A stretch of 19,785 nt of DNA, from positions 1 to 19,785 of the forward strand of contig NZ_QRIL01000043.1 of the NCBI RefSeq assembly GCF_003471165.1. The letters are read 5' to 3'. Origin of the DNA: Ruminococcus sp. AM22-13. GTDB lineage: Bacteria; Bacillota; Clostridia; Lachnospirales; Lachnospiraceae. A model generated the notes under the pieces. That model worked only from the letters and a program-made list of their open reading frames with translations, had not been told where the DNA came from and searched no databases. The translations under genes and the position numbers were made by a program. Every line of letters begins with the position of its first letter. The first letter of the stretch is position 1. This document shows, piece after piece, positions 7,095 through 14,791 of this stretch.

Positions 7095-7265
7095 GGAGGA
7101 ATAAATACCGGAAATTTGAAAGATTATTTATCCTGCGATAAGATTCTGTGCTGTGGCGGAAGCTGGATGGTAAAGGGAGATATGATCAGAAACGGTGAAT
7201 TTGATCAGATTCAGGTTATGGTAAAAGAAGCAAAGGAATTAGCGGATGAGATTCGCTTTAAATAA
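7095..7265 (+). pseudogene. eda: 3' remnant of KDPG/KHG aldolase gene (eda)
   Basis: Directly after the LysR stop, in the same frame, 56 codons run to a TAA. They encode GGINTGNLKDYLSCDKIL, then CCGGSWMVKGDMIRNG and EFDQIQVMVKEAKELADEIR. This is the C-terminal part of 2-dehydro-3-deoxyphosphogluconate aldolase, whose family ends with PTGG-x-NLxxYL...ACGGSWMV and a final helix. The first three quarters of the gene (about 150 residues with the Schiff-base lysine) are absent. The GGAGGA that looks like a ribosome binding site is actually the GlyGly of the PTGG motif. No start codon follows at a useful distance, the first ATG falling inside the GGSWMV motif. I call it a non-functional fragment left by a deletion. 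Confidence 0.85.
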
Positions 7266-7537
7266 AATATATTAAAAATATTGGAGCCTTAGCTTTGGCT
7301 CTGATGTTATAAAATGTCGAAATAAGGAAAAACTCTCGTTTATGGAATATGATATGCGAGAGTTTTTTGTTTGGCTGCTGAGAACAGTTATGAGTGAACA
7401 ATAATCTTGTTTACTTTAACCGAATCAGCTGCGAAGCAGGTATTAAGTGACTTTTATATTCTTCTGTTATAGAATAAAAGTAATTATTGAGGTAAAAGGA
7501 TGTCTTATTATAGATATACAAGCAGGAGGAAATCAAA
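7266..7537. other. Non-coding spacer before the AraC gene
   Basis: Apart from the terminator, the spacer holds a short repeat TTTAACCGAATCA (7415-7427) also present at 6065-6077. It also holds an imperfect dyad around 7450-7486 (ACTTTTAT...TCT against AGAATAAAAGT) upstream of the AraC gene that could be an operator. I see no convincing promoter with proper spacing. Confidence 0.4.
7328..7369. terminator. Intrinsic terminator after the eda remnant
   Basis: AAAAACTCTCG (7328-7338) pairs perfectly with CGAGAGTTTTT (7357-7367), with an 18-base loop and a T-run at its 3' end. The A-run at the 5' end would also make it work leftward. It separates the old LysR/eda unit from the galactoside locus. 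Confidence 0.8.
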
Positions 7538-8332
7538 ATGGGGTTACAATGCAATGATGAGATGCAGGAAGATGTAATGTCGGAAATAGATATTATAGAA
7601 GCAAAGGAACAAGTATCCAGTGTCATTTTTGAGCATCAGGAGCAGGAAATTCCTCATAATCCTTATGATCAGGAATTGCGTGAAATGGATAGTATTCGAC
7701 GTGGTGATGTGGAAATGCTTAAACACAGTATGTCGGAAACCTATCGCGGGGAAATTGGGCAGCTGGCCAGAAATCCAGTCCGGCAGGCGAAGAATGTTGC
7801 TATCTGTGTTATCACCCTTGCTTCCCGTGCTGCTATCGATGGTGGAATGGTTCCGGAAGAGGCATTTTCTATGGTGGATGGATATATTTTAAAGATTGAG
7901 GATATGGATAATGCAGTAAAGATTAATTCCATGATGCGTCAGGCAGAATATGAGTTTGCAGAGCGTGTGGCAGAAATTCATAAGAACCAGCACAAAAATG
8001 AGCTGGTCGAACGGACAAAGAATTATATTTATCAGAATCTTCACAGTGAAATCGTAATAGGAGAAATCGGGCAGAAAATAGGAGTAAATACCAGCTACTT
8101 ATCGGATCTTTTTCATAAGATTGAAGGGATTACCATACAGCAATATATCCGTAAAGAAAAAATACGTCTTGCCGAAAATATGCTTCGTTATTCTGATTAT
8201 GAAGTAAAAGAGATTGCAAATTATCTTTCTTTCTGCTCACAGAGTTATTTCGGGAATATTTTCCGTCAGCAGACAGGAATGACACCTGCCAGATACAGAA
8301 AGAAATATGGAAAATGGAAAGAACAAAAATAA
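7538..8332 (+). CDS. AraC-family transcriptional regulator
   Basis: 264 residues. The C-terminal double helix-turn-helix spans about 168-256, with first-helix phrase IGEIGQKIGVNTSYLSDLFHK and second-helix phrase VKEIANYLSFCSQSYFGNIFRQQTGMTPARYR in its usual form. The N-terminal domain (about 42-150), with IRRGDVEMLKHSM and RQAKNVAICVITLASRAAIDGG, resembles the helical sensing part found in many Lachnospiraceae AraC proteins. It is not a cupin and has no membrane segment. AGGAGGA lies 7 bases before ATG 7538. It is 112 bp upstream of a GH42 beta-galactosidase in the same direction, so it is a natural candidate for its regulator. The ligand is not predictable. A second in-frame ATG 13 codons later (MSEIDII) is a weaker start. 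Confidence 0.9.
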   Translation: MGLQCNDEMQEDVMSEIDIIEAKEQVSSVIFEHQEQEIPHNPYDQELREMDSIRRGDVEMLKHSMSETYRGEIGQLARNPVRQAKNVAICVITLASRAAIDGGMVPEEAFSMVDGYILKIEDMDNAVKINSMMRQAEYEFAERVAEIHKNQHKNELVERTKNYIYQNLHSEIVIGEIGQKIGVNTSYLSDLFHKIEGITIQQYIRKEKIRLAENMLRYSDYEVKEIANYLSFCSQSYFGNIFRQQTGMTPARYRKKYGKWKEQK

Positions 8333-8444
8333 ATGATATTCACCTAAAATAGATGATAGAATAATCCGCACGGCTTGGTTAATATAAAGTTCATAAGAAA
8401 TCAACAGCTAATTGGACAGATATTAACAGGAGGATATTATTATA

Positions 8445-10523
8445 ATGAAGGAACTTCTTTTCGGAGCGGCATATTATGATGAATATATGCCATATGACCG
8501 TCTGCAGCAGGATGTTGCAATGATGAAAAAAGCAGGAATCAATACAGTAAGGATTGCAGAGTCTACATGGAGTACCTGTGAGCCGCAGGAGGGTGTGTTT
8601 GACTTTTCTCATGTAGAACGTGTAATGGACGCAATGGAAGAGGCAGGAATCAATGTCATCATTGGAACTCCTACTTATGCGATTCCTACATGGATGGTGA
8701 AGTCTCATCCGGATGTAATGGCAGAGACTGTAAATGGCAGAGGTATTTACGGAGCCCGTCAGATCATGGACATCACTCATCCGGTGTATCGTTTCTATGC
8801 AGAGCGTGTGATCCGTAAATTAATGGAGTGTACCGCACACAGAAAATGCGTTATTGGTTTTCAGGTAGACAATGAAACCAAATACTACGGAACAGCCGGA
8901 AAGAATGTGCAGGAGAAATTTGTGAAATATCTCCGCAGGAAATTTAATAATGATCTGGATGCCATGAATCATGAATTTGGTCTGGATTACTGGAGCAACC
9001 GCATCAATGCGTGGGAAGATTTCCCTGATGTGAGAGGAACGATCAATGGAAGCCTCGGAGCTGAATTTGAGAAGTTCCAGAGAACGCTGGTGGACGAATT
9101 CTTAAGCTGGCAGGCAGATATCGTAAATGAATACCGCAGAGAAGATCAGTTTATCACTCATAATTTTGACTTTGAATGGCGGGGATATTCCTATGGAGTA
9201 CAGCCTGATGTAAACCATTACCATGCAGCGGAGGCACTGACGATTGCAGGCACAGATATTTATCATCCAACACAGGATGATCTGACAGGGGCAGAGATTG
9301 CATTTGGCGGAGATATGACTCGTTCTTTGAAGAGAGATAACTATTTAGTTCTGGAAACAGAAGCCCAGGGTTATCCGGGATGGACTCCGTACAAGGGACA
9401 GCTCAGACTTCAGGGTTATAGTCACCTTGCAAGTGGTTCTAACAGCGTAATGTACTGGCATTGGCATTCTATTCATAATTCTTTTGAGACATACTGGAAG
9501 GGACTTCTCAGTCATGACATGCAGGAGAATGCGCCATATCGCGAAGCATGTATTATGGGTAAGGAATTCTCAGAAATCGGAAGTCATCTGGTGAATCTGA
9601 AGAAGAAAAATGATGTCGCTATCCTTGTAAGTAATGAGGCATTAACGGCTCTCAAGTGGTTCGGAATCGAAGCAACTGCGGCAGGAAATAATGGCATTGG
9701 ATATAATGATGTTGTTCGCTGGATTTATGATGCACTGTATCAGATGAATATTGAGTGTGACTTCGTATGGCCGGAATCTGATAATCTGGAACAGTATAAA
9801 GCAATCTTTGTCCCGGCACTCTATGCAGCACCAGATGAACTTCTGGAAAGACTGAAACAGTATGTGGCAGATGGTGGCACGTTGGTGGCAACATTTAAGA
9901 CTGCCTTTGCGAATGAGAATATTAAGGTAAGTCATGAAATGCAGCCGCATATTTTAAGTAACTGCTTCGGAATCAACTATCAGCAGTTTACCTTCCCGAA
10001 GAATGTCGGACTGACTGGAAGTATTATCCGAGAAAGTGGTGCAGATGAAGCAGATAAGAAAAATGAAACAAAAGAAATTATTGAGACTGAAGAAAATACA
10101 GATGTGCCTGCAACAGCTAAAGTATTCATGGAATTATTAATGCCACAGGAAGCTGAAGTTCTGGCATCTTATGACCATTATAATTGGAAAGAATATGCAG
10201 CAATCACTAAGAATCATTATGAAAAAGGAACTGCCATCTACATTGGTTGCATGACAGATGACAACACTTTAAAAGCAGTGATCACAGAAGCACTTAAGAG
10301 TGCAGAGGTAGAGCTTCCGGAATATAGATGGCCGGTGATCGTAAGAAAAGGAACCAATGATCTGGGAAAATGTGTCAGATATATCCTAAACTATTCCGCA
10401 GAAGAACAGAAAGTTTCTTATTATGGCAAAAATGGTACAGAGTTGTTATCAGGAGAATCTGTACAGGATGGAGAAAGCATCACGGTTTCACCATGGAATG
10501 TAAAAATTGTTGAAGAAGCATAA
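8445..10523 (+). CDS. GH42 beta-galactosidase (first paralogue)
   Basis: 692 residues, full length for glycoside hydrolase family 42, without a signal peptide and therefore cytoplasmic. It should remove terminal beta-galactose from imported oligosaccharides by a retaining mechanism. The TIM barrel (about 1-385) has the acid/base E144 in FQVDNE and the nucleophile E304 in LVLETEAQ, identified by alignment with the IMEQQ site of the second paralogue. The trimerisation domain (about 388-560) and a small C-terminal beta domain follow. The barrel has YWHWHSIHNSFETYWKG where the second paralogue has FFRWRTCTFGTEIYWHG, so the substrate pockets differ. An acidic, lysine-rich stretch (about 530-555) looks like a family-specific insertion. 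AGGAGGA is 10 bases before the ATG. A hairpin follows the gene, so it may be transcribed separately from the transporter. Confidence 0.93.
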   Translation: MKELLFGAAYYDEYMPYDRLQQDVAMMKKAGINTVRIAESTWSTCEPQEGVFDFSHVERVMDAMEEAGINVIIGTPTYAIPTWMVKSHPDVMAETVNGRGIYGARQIMDITHPVYRFYAERVIRKLMECTAHRKCVIGFQVDNETKYYGTAGKNVQEKFVKYLRRKFNNDLDAMNHEFGLDYWSNRINAWEDFPDVRGTINGSLGAEFEKFQRTLVDEFLSWQADIVNEYRREDQFITHNFDFEWRGYSYGVQPDVNHYHAAEALTIAGTDIYHPTQDDLTGAEIAFGGDMTRSLKRDNYLVLETEAQGYPGWTPYKGQLRLQGYSHLASGSNSVMYWHWHSIHNSFETYWKGLLSHDMQENAPYREACIMGKEFSEIGSHLVNLKKKNDVAILVSNEALTALKWFGIEATAAGNNGIGYNDVVRWIYDALYQMNIECDFVWPESDNLEQYKAIFVPALYAAPDELLERLKQYVADGGTLVATFKTAFANENIKVSHEMQPHILSNCFGINYQQFTFPKNVGLTGSIIRESGADEADKKNETKEIIETEENTDVPATAKVFMELLMPQEAEVLASYDHYNWKEYAAITKNHYEKGTAIYIGCMTDDNTLKAVITEALKSAEVELPEYRWPVIVRKGTNDLGKCVRYILNYSAEEQKVSYYGKNGTELLSGESVQDGESITVSPWNVKIVEEA

Positions 10524-10529
10524 AATATA

Positions 10530-10586
10530 GGTAATGTAAAACACAGGGAGATTTTTCTTATAGATATTCCTGTGTTTTATATTGCC
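10530..10586. terminator. Long hairpin after the first GH42 gene
   Basis: Positions 10530-10547 pair with 10569-10586 over 18 positions (core AAAACACAGG/CCTGTGTTTT) with two G-U type mismatches and a loop of about 21 bases. No long T-run follows the right arm, so termination may be partial. It lies just after the stop codon at 10523. Confidence 0.6.
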
Positions 10587-10624
10587 TTTAAATATTGATA
10601 TTATATTGTGCAAAAACTATAAAA

Positions 10625-10661
10625 GACAAAAAACTAACAAATGAATGACAAAATAACAAAC
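10625..10661. promoter_or_regulatory. Direct repeats, possible AraC/YesN-type operator
   Basis: GACAAAAAACTAACAAA (10625-10641) and GACAAAATAACAAAC (10647-10661) are related direct repeats whose starts are 22 bp apart, about two helical turns. This arrangement fits AraC-type activator half-sites. They lie upstream of the likely -10 (TAAAAT, 10704-10709) of the solute-binding-protein promoter, which has no good -35. The AT-rich composition makes chance similarity possible. Confidence 0.3.
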
Positions 10662-10703
10662 AAAAAGGACATAATTCTTTCTTTAAATGAATGTAAAAAT
10701 TGA

Positions 10704-10709
10704 TAAAAT
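10704..10709 (+). promoter_or_regulatory. Probable -10 box for the transporter operon
   Basis: TAAAAT, 60 bases before the solute-binding-protein ATG. The -35 region is poor, as expected for a promoter that needs the YesN- or AraC-type activator. Confidence 0.3.
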
Positions 10710-10769
10710 ATTCTTATGGAAAACACAGAGATATATACAAATATCACAATTAGGGAGGAAAGAAATAAG

Positions 10770-12080
10770 ATGAAAAAATTTACAGTGTGTTTACTGATCG
10801 GTGCAATGGCTGCAAGTATGCTTACCGGCTGTGGAAGCAATGGTGGAAGTTCTGATTCTTCAGACTCAAAAGCAGACAGCAGTTCAGAAACAATGACTAT
10901 TATGATGAACGGTTCTGATTCAGATGCATATATGGAAGGATACCGTAAGATCATTGATGGATTTAATGAGTCCAACGAGTATGGAGTAAAGGTAGAAATT
11001 CAGAACGTAACCAACTCTGACTATAAGACAAAACTGACAACAATGATGGCTTCTGACTCTGAAACAGATATTATCTTTACATGGGAACTTGGATATCTTG
11101 AAAACTTTGTAAATGGTGATAAGATTGTCAGCCTTCAGAAATATCTGGATGAAGACGAGGACTGGAAAAATAGTTTCAATGGAGGTATTTTAGAGCCTTT
11201 AACATATGATGGTGAAGTATATGCAATCCCAACTCAGCAGAGTACAGCTATCATGTATTATAACAAAGCAATTTTTGATAAATATGGTCTTGAAGTTCCG
11301 ACTACATATGATGAGTATGTGCAGGTATGCGACACATTAAAAGAAAATGGAGTTACACCTGTTGCATTAGCTTCTACAGCGGATGATGCATGGCTTGTAT
11401 CTCAGTATATCCAGCAGCTGAGTGATGGAATTAAAGGCGAGGATTTATTCAACTCTATAAAAGACGGCACAGGAAAATGGAACGATGAAGGTATGGTTGA
11501 AGCTGGTAAACTGTTCCAGGAAGAAGTTAATAAAGGATATTTCGAAGATGGATTTACCGGAGTATCAAGAGAAGAGGCACAGTTACAATTTGCAAATGGA
11601 CAGACAGCAATGTACTTCAACGGATGTTGGGAAATCTCCAATCTGGATAAGAAAGAGAATGCTGCAGAAGCAGAAAATATTAGTTGCTTCTTAATGCCGG
11701 CAGTAAATGAAGAATATGCAGGTGTAGAAGTTGGCTCTGTTGACACTTCTTATGCGATTACTAAGAACTGCAAGAATGTAGATGCTGCAGTAGCGCTGTT
11801 AAAATATATGACAAACGAAGAATCAACTTCTTCATTACTTTATGATTATGGACGTTTCCCAAGTACAAACATTGATATCGACGATTCAAAATTAACACCG
11901 CTGTGTGCAGATTTCGTAAATCTTCTGGGAGATGCAAAGGCACAGACGCCATGGTTTGACCGTGTAGATACTGATCTTGGAAATGAATTTAACAATACAG
12001 CAATTGGAATTGCAAACGGTGATGATGTGCAGGAAGCATTTGATACCCTGCAGTCTTATGCAGAAAGCAAGAGTAAATAA
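10770..12080 (+). CDS. Sugar ABC transporter solute-binding lipoprotein
   Basis: 436 residues, typical of family 1 extracellular solute-binding proteins of CUT1 transporters. A lipoprotein signal peptide is clear: MKK, then a hydrophobic stretch, and lipobox LTGC with the lipidated Cys21. A serine/aspartate-rich flexible linker follows, then the two-lobed binding fold. Family phrases include NESNEYGVKVEI, the YAIPTQQSTAIMYYNKAIFDKYGLEVP segment and GQTAMYFNGCWEI. It captures oligosaccharide outside the membrane and delivers it to the two permeases downstream. I chose ATG 10770 because the signal peptide begins there and AGGGAGG lies upstream. An in-frame ATG at 10716 would add a charged extension before the signal. 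The specificity is unknown, but two flanking GH42 genes point to a beta-galactoside. Confidence 0.93.
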   Translation: MKKFTVCLLIGAMAASMLTGCGSNGGSSDSSDSKADSSSETMTIMMNGSDSDAYMEGYRKIIDGFNESNEYGVKVEIQNVTNSDYKTKLTTMMASDSETDIIFTWELGYLENFVNGDKIVSLQKYLDEDEDWKNSFNGGILEPLTYDGEVYAIPTQQSTAIMYYNKAIFDKYGLEVPTTYDEYVQVCDTLKENGVTPVALASTADDAWLVSQYIQQLSDGIKGEDLFNSIKDGTGKWNDEGMVEAGKLFQEEVNKGYFEDGFTGVSREEAQLQFANGQTAMYFNGCWEISNLDKKENAAEAENISCFLMPAVNEEYAGVEVGSVDTSYAITKNCKNVDAAVALLKYMTNEESTSSLLYDYGRFPSTNIDIDDSKLTPLCADFVNLLGDAKAQTPWFDRVDTDLGNEFNNTAIGIANGDDVQEAFDTLQSYAESKSK

Positions 12081-12100
12081 ACAGATTGTTAAATAAATTG

Positions 12101-12131
12101 GCGGAACCTGAGATTTTACATTGGGTTCCGC
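12101..12131 (+). other. Intercistronic hairpin after the solute-binding-protein gene
   Basis: GCGGAACC (12101-12108) pairs exactly with GGTTCCGC (12124-12131) around a 15-base loop with no T-run. Hairpins here commonly protect the binding-protein mRNA or reduce read-through, giving more binding protein than permease (inference). Confidence 0.6.
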
Positions 12132-12153
12132 TTGTTAAAAGGGAGAGTTGTCT

Positions 12154-13032
12154 ATGAATAAAGTAATGGGTAATAAGAAAACCATAGCACTTTTTGTATT
12201 GCCTGCATTTATTATTTATGCAATCTTTGCATTAGCTCCTATTTTTTATAATGTGTATCTTTCATTATTTGATACAGACCTGATGTCAAAGATGAACTTT
12301 GTAGGAATCAAAAATTATCTGAGTCTTTTCAGTGATAAAACATTTAAACATGCATTTGGAAATAATATTCTGATGGTTGTCGGATCTTTGGTGGCACATA
12401 TGCCATTAGCAATGTTCTTTGGTAATGCAATCTTCAAAAAAAACAAAGGTGCATCATTTTTCCAGACTGTATTTTTCCTTCCATGCGTAATCTGTGGTGT
12501 AGCAGTTGGTCTTACATGGACATTCATTTACAATGGTAATTATGGTCTGCTCAATGGTTTCTTAAAAGCAATCGGACTTGGTGGTTTGCAGCAGATGTGG
12601 CTGGCTAATAAAGAAACGGCAATGCTTTGCATTATCATTGTTATTATGTGGCAGTATGTTGGTTATCATATGGTAATTCAGTTGGCTGCAATGAGAAATA
12701 TTGATTCTTCTTTCTATGAGGCTGCTGAGATTGATGGTGCTACAGGCTGGCAGCAGTTTAAATACATCACATTCCCACTTATCAAACCAATTCTGAAAAT
12801 TGACGCAGTTCTGATCATTACAGGTTCTCTGAAATATTACGATCTGGTTGCTGTTATGACTTCAGGTGGACCAAACCATGCAACAGAGGTTATGTCTACA
12901 TACATGTATTATCAGTCATTTAATATTCTGAATTATGGATATGCCAGTGCAATCGGCGTTGTCTTAATGTTACTGTGTATATTATCTGTAGGAATTTCCA
13001 ACAGAGTATTCAAGACAGACGAAACAGTGTAG
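12154..13032 (+). CDS. Sugar ABC transporter permease, MalF/UgpA type
   Basis: 292 residues with about six hydrophobic segments, first at about 10-32. The EAA loop that contacts the ATPase is EAAEIDGATGWQQFKYITFPL (189 onward), of the CUT1 MalF/UgpA kind. It forms half of the membrane channel with the next gene product. GGGAG lies 8 bases before ATG 12154. An upstream in-frame TTG at 12148 is less likely. It is followed 14 bases later by the second permease. No ATP-binding gene lies anywhere in this locus, so a general sugar ATPase encoded elsewhere must power it. Confidence 0.93.
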   Translation: MNKVMGNKKTIALFVLPAFIIYAIFALAPIFYNVYLSLFDTDLMSKMNFVGIKNYLSLFSDKTFKHAFGNNILMVVGSLVAHMPLAMFFGNAIFKKNKGASFFQTVFFLPCVICGVAVGLTWTFIYNGNYGLLNGFLKAIGLGGLQQMWLANKETAMLCIIIVIMWQYVGYHMVIQLAAMRNIDSSFYEAAEIDGATGWQQFKYITFPLIKPILKIDAVLIITGSLKYYDLVAVMTSGGPNHATEVMSTYMYYQSFNILNYGYASAIGVVLMLLCILSVGISNRVFKTDETV

Positions 13033-13046
13033 GAGGTGTAGAAAAA

Positions 13047-13883
13047 ATGAAAAGAAGTGCCTCAGAAAATATATGGCTGGTTATTAAATATGTATTACTG
13101 ATTGGATTTACAATTCTTTGTATTTATCCTCTTATATGGCTGCTTTTGGCATCATTTAAAACGAATGCTGAATTGTATACGAATACATGGGGATTACCGG
13201 AACAGTGGTCAATGACAAACTATATAAATGCAGTTGTAAAAGGTGGTGTATTCAGATACTTTGGAAACTCAGTTATTATTGCTGTTTCTGCGGTTCTGGT
13301 TACTGTAATCCTTGCAACAATGGCATCTTATGCAATTGCCAGAATGCATTGGAAGCTTGCAAACTTTACACATAGTATTTTCCTTTTAGGAATGATGATT
13401 CCTATTTATGCTCTGGTAATTCCTCTGTTCTCTATTTTTAAGGGGATGGGACTTCTGGATACACATCTTGCTGTTATTATTCCGCAGATTGCTGTAGGAT
13501 TTCCGATGGCCATTTTCATTATCTGTGGATTTATGAGAAGTATTCCTACAGAACTTGAAGAGGCAGCAATTATTGACGGATGTACAGTATTTCAGTGCTT
13601 CTTTAAGATTATCCTGCCAATAGCAAAATCTTCAGTTGTAACAGTTGCAGTCGTTCAGTTTATCAATGTGTGGAATGATCTTCTGTTGCCGAGAATTTTC
13701 CTCACGGACAGTTCAAAAATGACGCTGCCGGTAGGACTTACCAACTTCCAGGCGATGTATTCTACAGATTATGTAGGTATGATCGCGGCAGTTATTATTA
13801 CAATTATTCCTAGCATTGTAGTTTATATTTTATTACATAAGCAAATTATGGAAGGTATGGTTGCAGGTGCTGTAAAAGGATGA
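13047..13883 (+). CDS. Sugar ABC transporter permease, MalG/UgpE type
   Basis: 278 residues. It begins with a short cytoplasmic part and TM1 (IKYVLLIGFTILCIYPLIWLLLASF), the MalG-type pattern. Four to five further membrane segments follow, with the EAA loop EAAIIDGCTVFQCFFKIILP at 172 onward. The C-terminus KQIMEGMVAGAVKG is the usual ending of CUT1 second permeases. ATG 13047 was chosen because AGGAGGT lies 9 bases upstream and the N-terminus then matches the family. A longer reading back to 12975 would overlap the first permease and has no site. It works as a heterodimer with the preceding gene product. Confidence 0.93.
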   Translation: MKRSASENIWLVIKYVLLIGFTILCIYPLIWLLLASFKTNAELYTNTWGLPEQWSMTNYINAVVKGGVFRYFGNSVIIAVSAVLVTVILATMASYAIARMHWKLANFTHSIFLLGMMIPIYALVIPLFSIFKGMGLLDTHLAVIIPQIAVGFPMAIFIICGFMRSIPTELEEAAIIDGCTVFQCFFKIILPIAKSSVVTVAVVQFINVWNDLLLPRIFLTDSSKMTLPVGLTNFQAMYSTDYVGMIAAVIITIIPSIVVYILLHKQIMEGMVAGAVKG

Positions 13884-13886
13884 TAT

Positions 13887-13940
13887 GATTCAGAAAAAAG
13901 AAATCACTGCTTCTTATATGGGGCAGTGATTCTTTGAATC
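13887..13940 (+). other. Intercistronic hairpin before the response regulator
   Basis: AATCACTGC (13902-13910) pairs with GCAGTGATT (13923-13931), and outer arms GATTCA (13887-13892) and TGAATC (13935-13940) close it around an A-rich internal loop. It starts four bases after the permease stop. The weak T-run suggests partial termination, which would lower expression of the two-component genes relative to the transporter. Confidence 0.6.
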
Positions 13941-13959
13941 AGGAAAAGGTGGTAATGTT

Positions 13960-14790
13960 ATGAATTTGTTGATTGCAGATGATGAGGCTGTAATTCGCAG
14001 GGGACTGCTGAGTCTTGACTGGAAATCAATAGGAATTACAGATGTGTATTCGGTTGCAAATGGAGTAGAAGCGAAAGAACTTTTATTGAGCACATCGATC
14101 GATCTGGTTATTTTTGATATCAGAATGCCCGGTTTCAGTGGACTGGAACTGGCGCAGATGGTGAAAGAACGGTCTATGGATGTGGCCGTTGTACTTTTAT
14201 CTGGATTTTCAGAATTTGAATATGCAAGATCGGCAATGCGATATGGTGTATATGAATATCTGCTTAAACCGGTTTCTCCAAATGAACTGATGGAAACAAT
14301 GCATAACGTTATGCACCGTCTGGAACAGAAAAGATTTGAACAGAAGTTATTAAGCCAGAAGGATGAATTTGGGGAAAAGCATGATGCGGTATCGCAGGTA
14401 AACAGTCTTTTTGTACAGTCGTCCAATACGATTAAATCTATTTTGACAGATATTGCACAGAACTATGAACAGAATATTTCTTTATCAGACCTTGCTGGGA
14501 AATATCATTTTTCAGAGAGTTACATTTCACGTAAGATAAAAAAAGAAACAGGTTACACTTTTGTAGATATTTTAAACGGAATCCGCCTGATGTGTGCAGC
14601 CAGTCTTATCAAAACAGGTGAAAAGATAAGTGATGTGTGTGAAAAAACAGGGTTTAATGACCAGCATTATTTTTCACAGCTGTTTAAGAAAACATTTGGA
14701 TGTACGCCGTCAAATTATAGAAATGAAAATGGTGAAAATTTCCCGGGACTTTATGAAATACTGAATAGTAAATCAGGAAATGGAAAGTGA
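13960..14790 (+). CDS. Response regulator with AraC-type DNA-binding domain (YesN-like, short)
   Basis: 276 residues. The receiver domain (1-115) has the acidic pair D7/D8, the phosphorylated D53 in FDIRMPG, S81 in LLSGFSEFEYA and K103 in LLKPVSPNEL. A short linker (116-165) leads to the AraC helix-turn-helix pair (about 170-255), with SESYISRKIKKETG and DQHYFSQLFKKTFGCTPSNYR. Most YesN-like proteins are about 500 residues because of a long middle domain; that domain is missing here. AAGGTGG lies 7 bases before the ATG. The kinase gene overlaps or abuts its end, so they form a pair. It probably activates the transporter and galactosidase genes around it. Confidence 0.92.
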   Translation: MNLLIADDEAVIRRGLLSLDWKSIGITDVYSVANGVEAKELLLSTSIDLVIFDIRMPGFSGLELAQMVKERSMDVAVVLLSGFSEFEYARSAMRYGVYEYLLKPVSPNELMETMHNVMHRLEQKRFEQKLLSQKDEFGEKHDAVSQVNSLFVQSSNTIKSILTDIAQNYEQNISLSDLAGKYHFSESYISRKIKKETGYTFVDILNGIRLMCAASLIKTGEKISDVCEKTGFNDQHYFSQLFKKTFGCTPSNYRNENGENFPGLYEILNSKSGNGK

Positions 14791-14791
14791 T

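Noticed and set aside
8412..8440. TTGGAC-N17-TATTAT promoter-like pattern before the first GH42 gene
   Set aside because: Its -10 overlaps the region between ribosome binding site and start codon, so the transcript would begin inside the gene.
12975..13046. N-terminal extension of the second permease
   Set aside because: It would overlap the first permease by 58 bases; ATG 13047 has AGGAGGT upstream and matches the family N-terminus.
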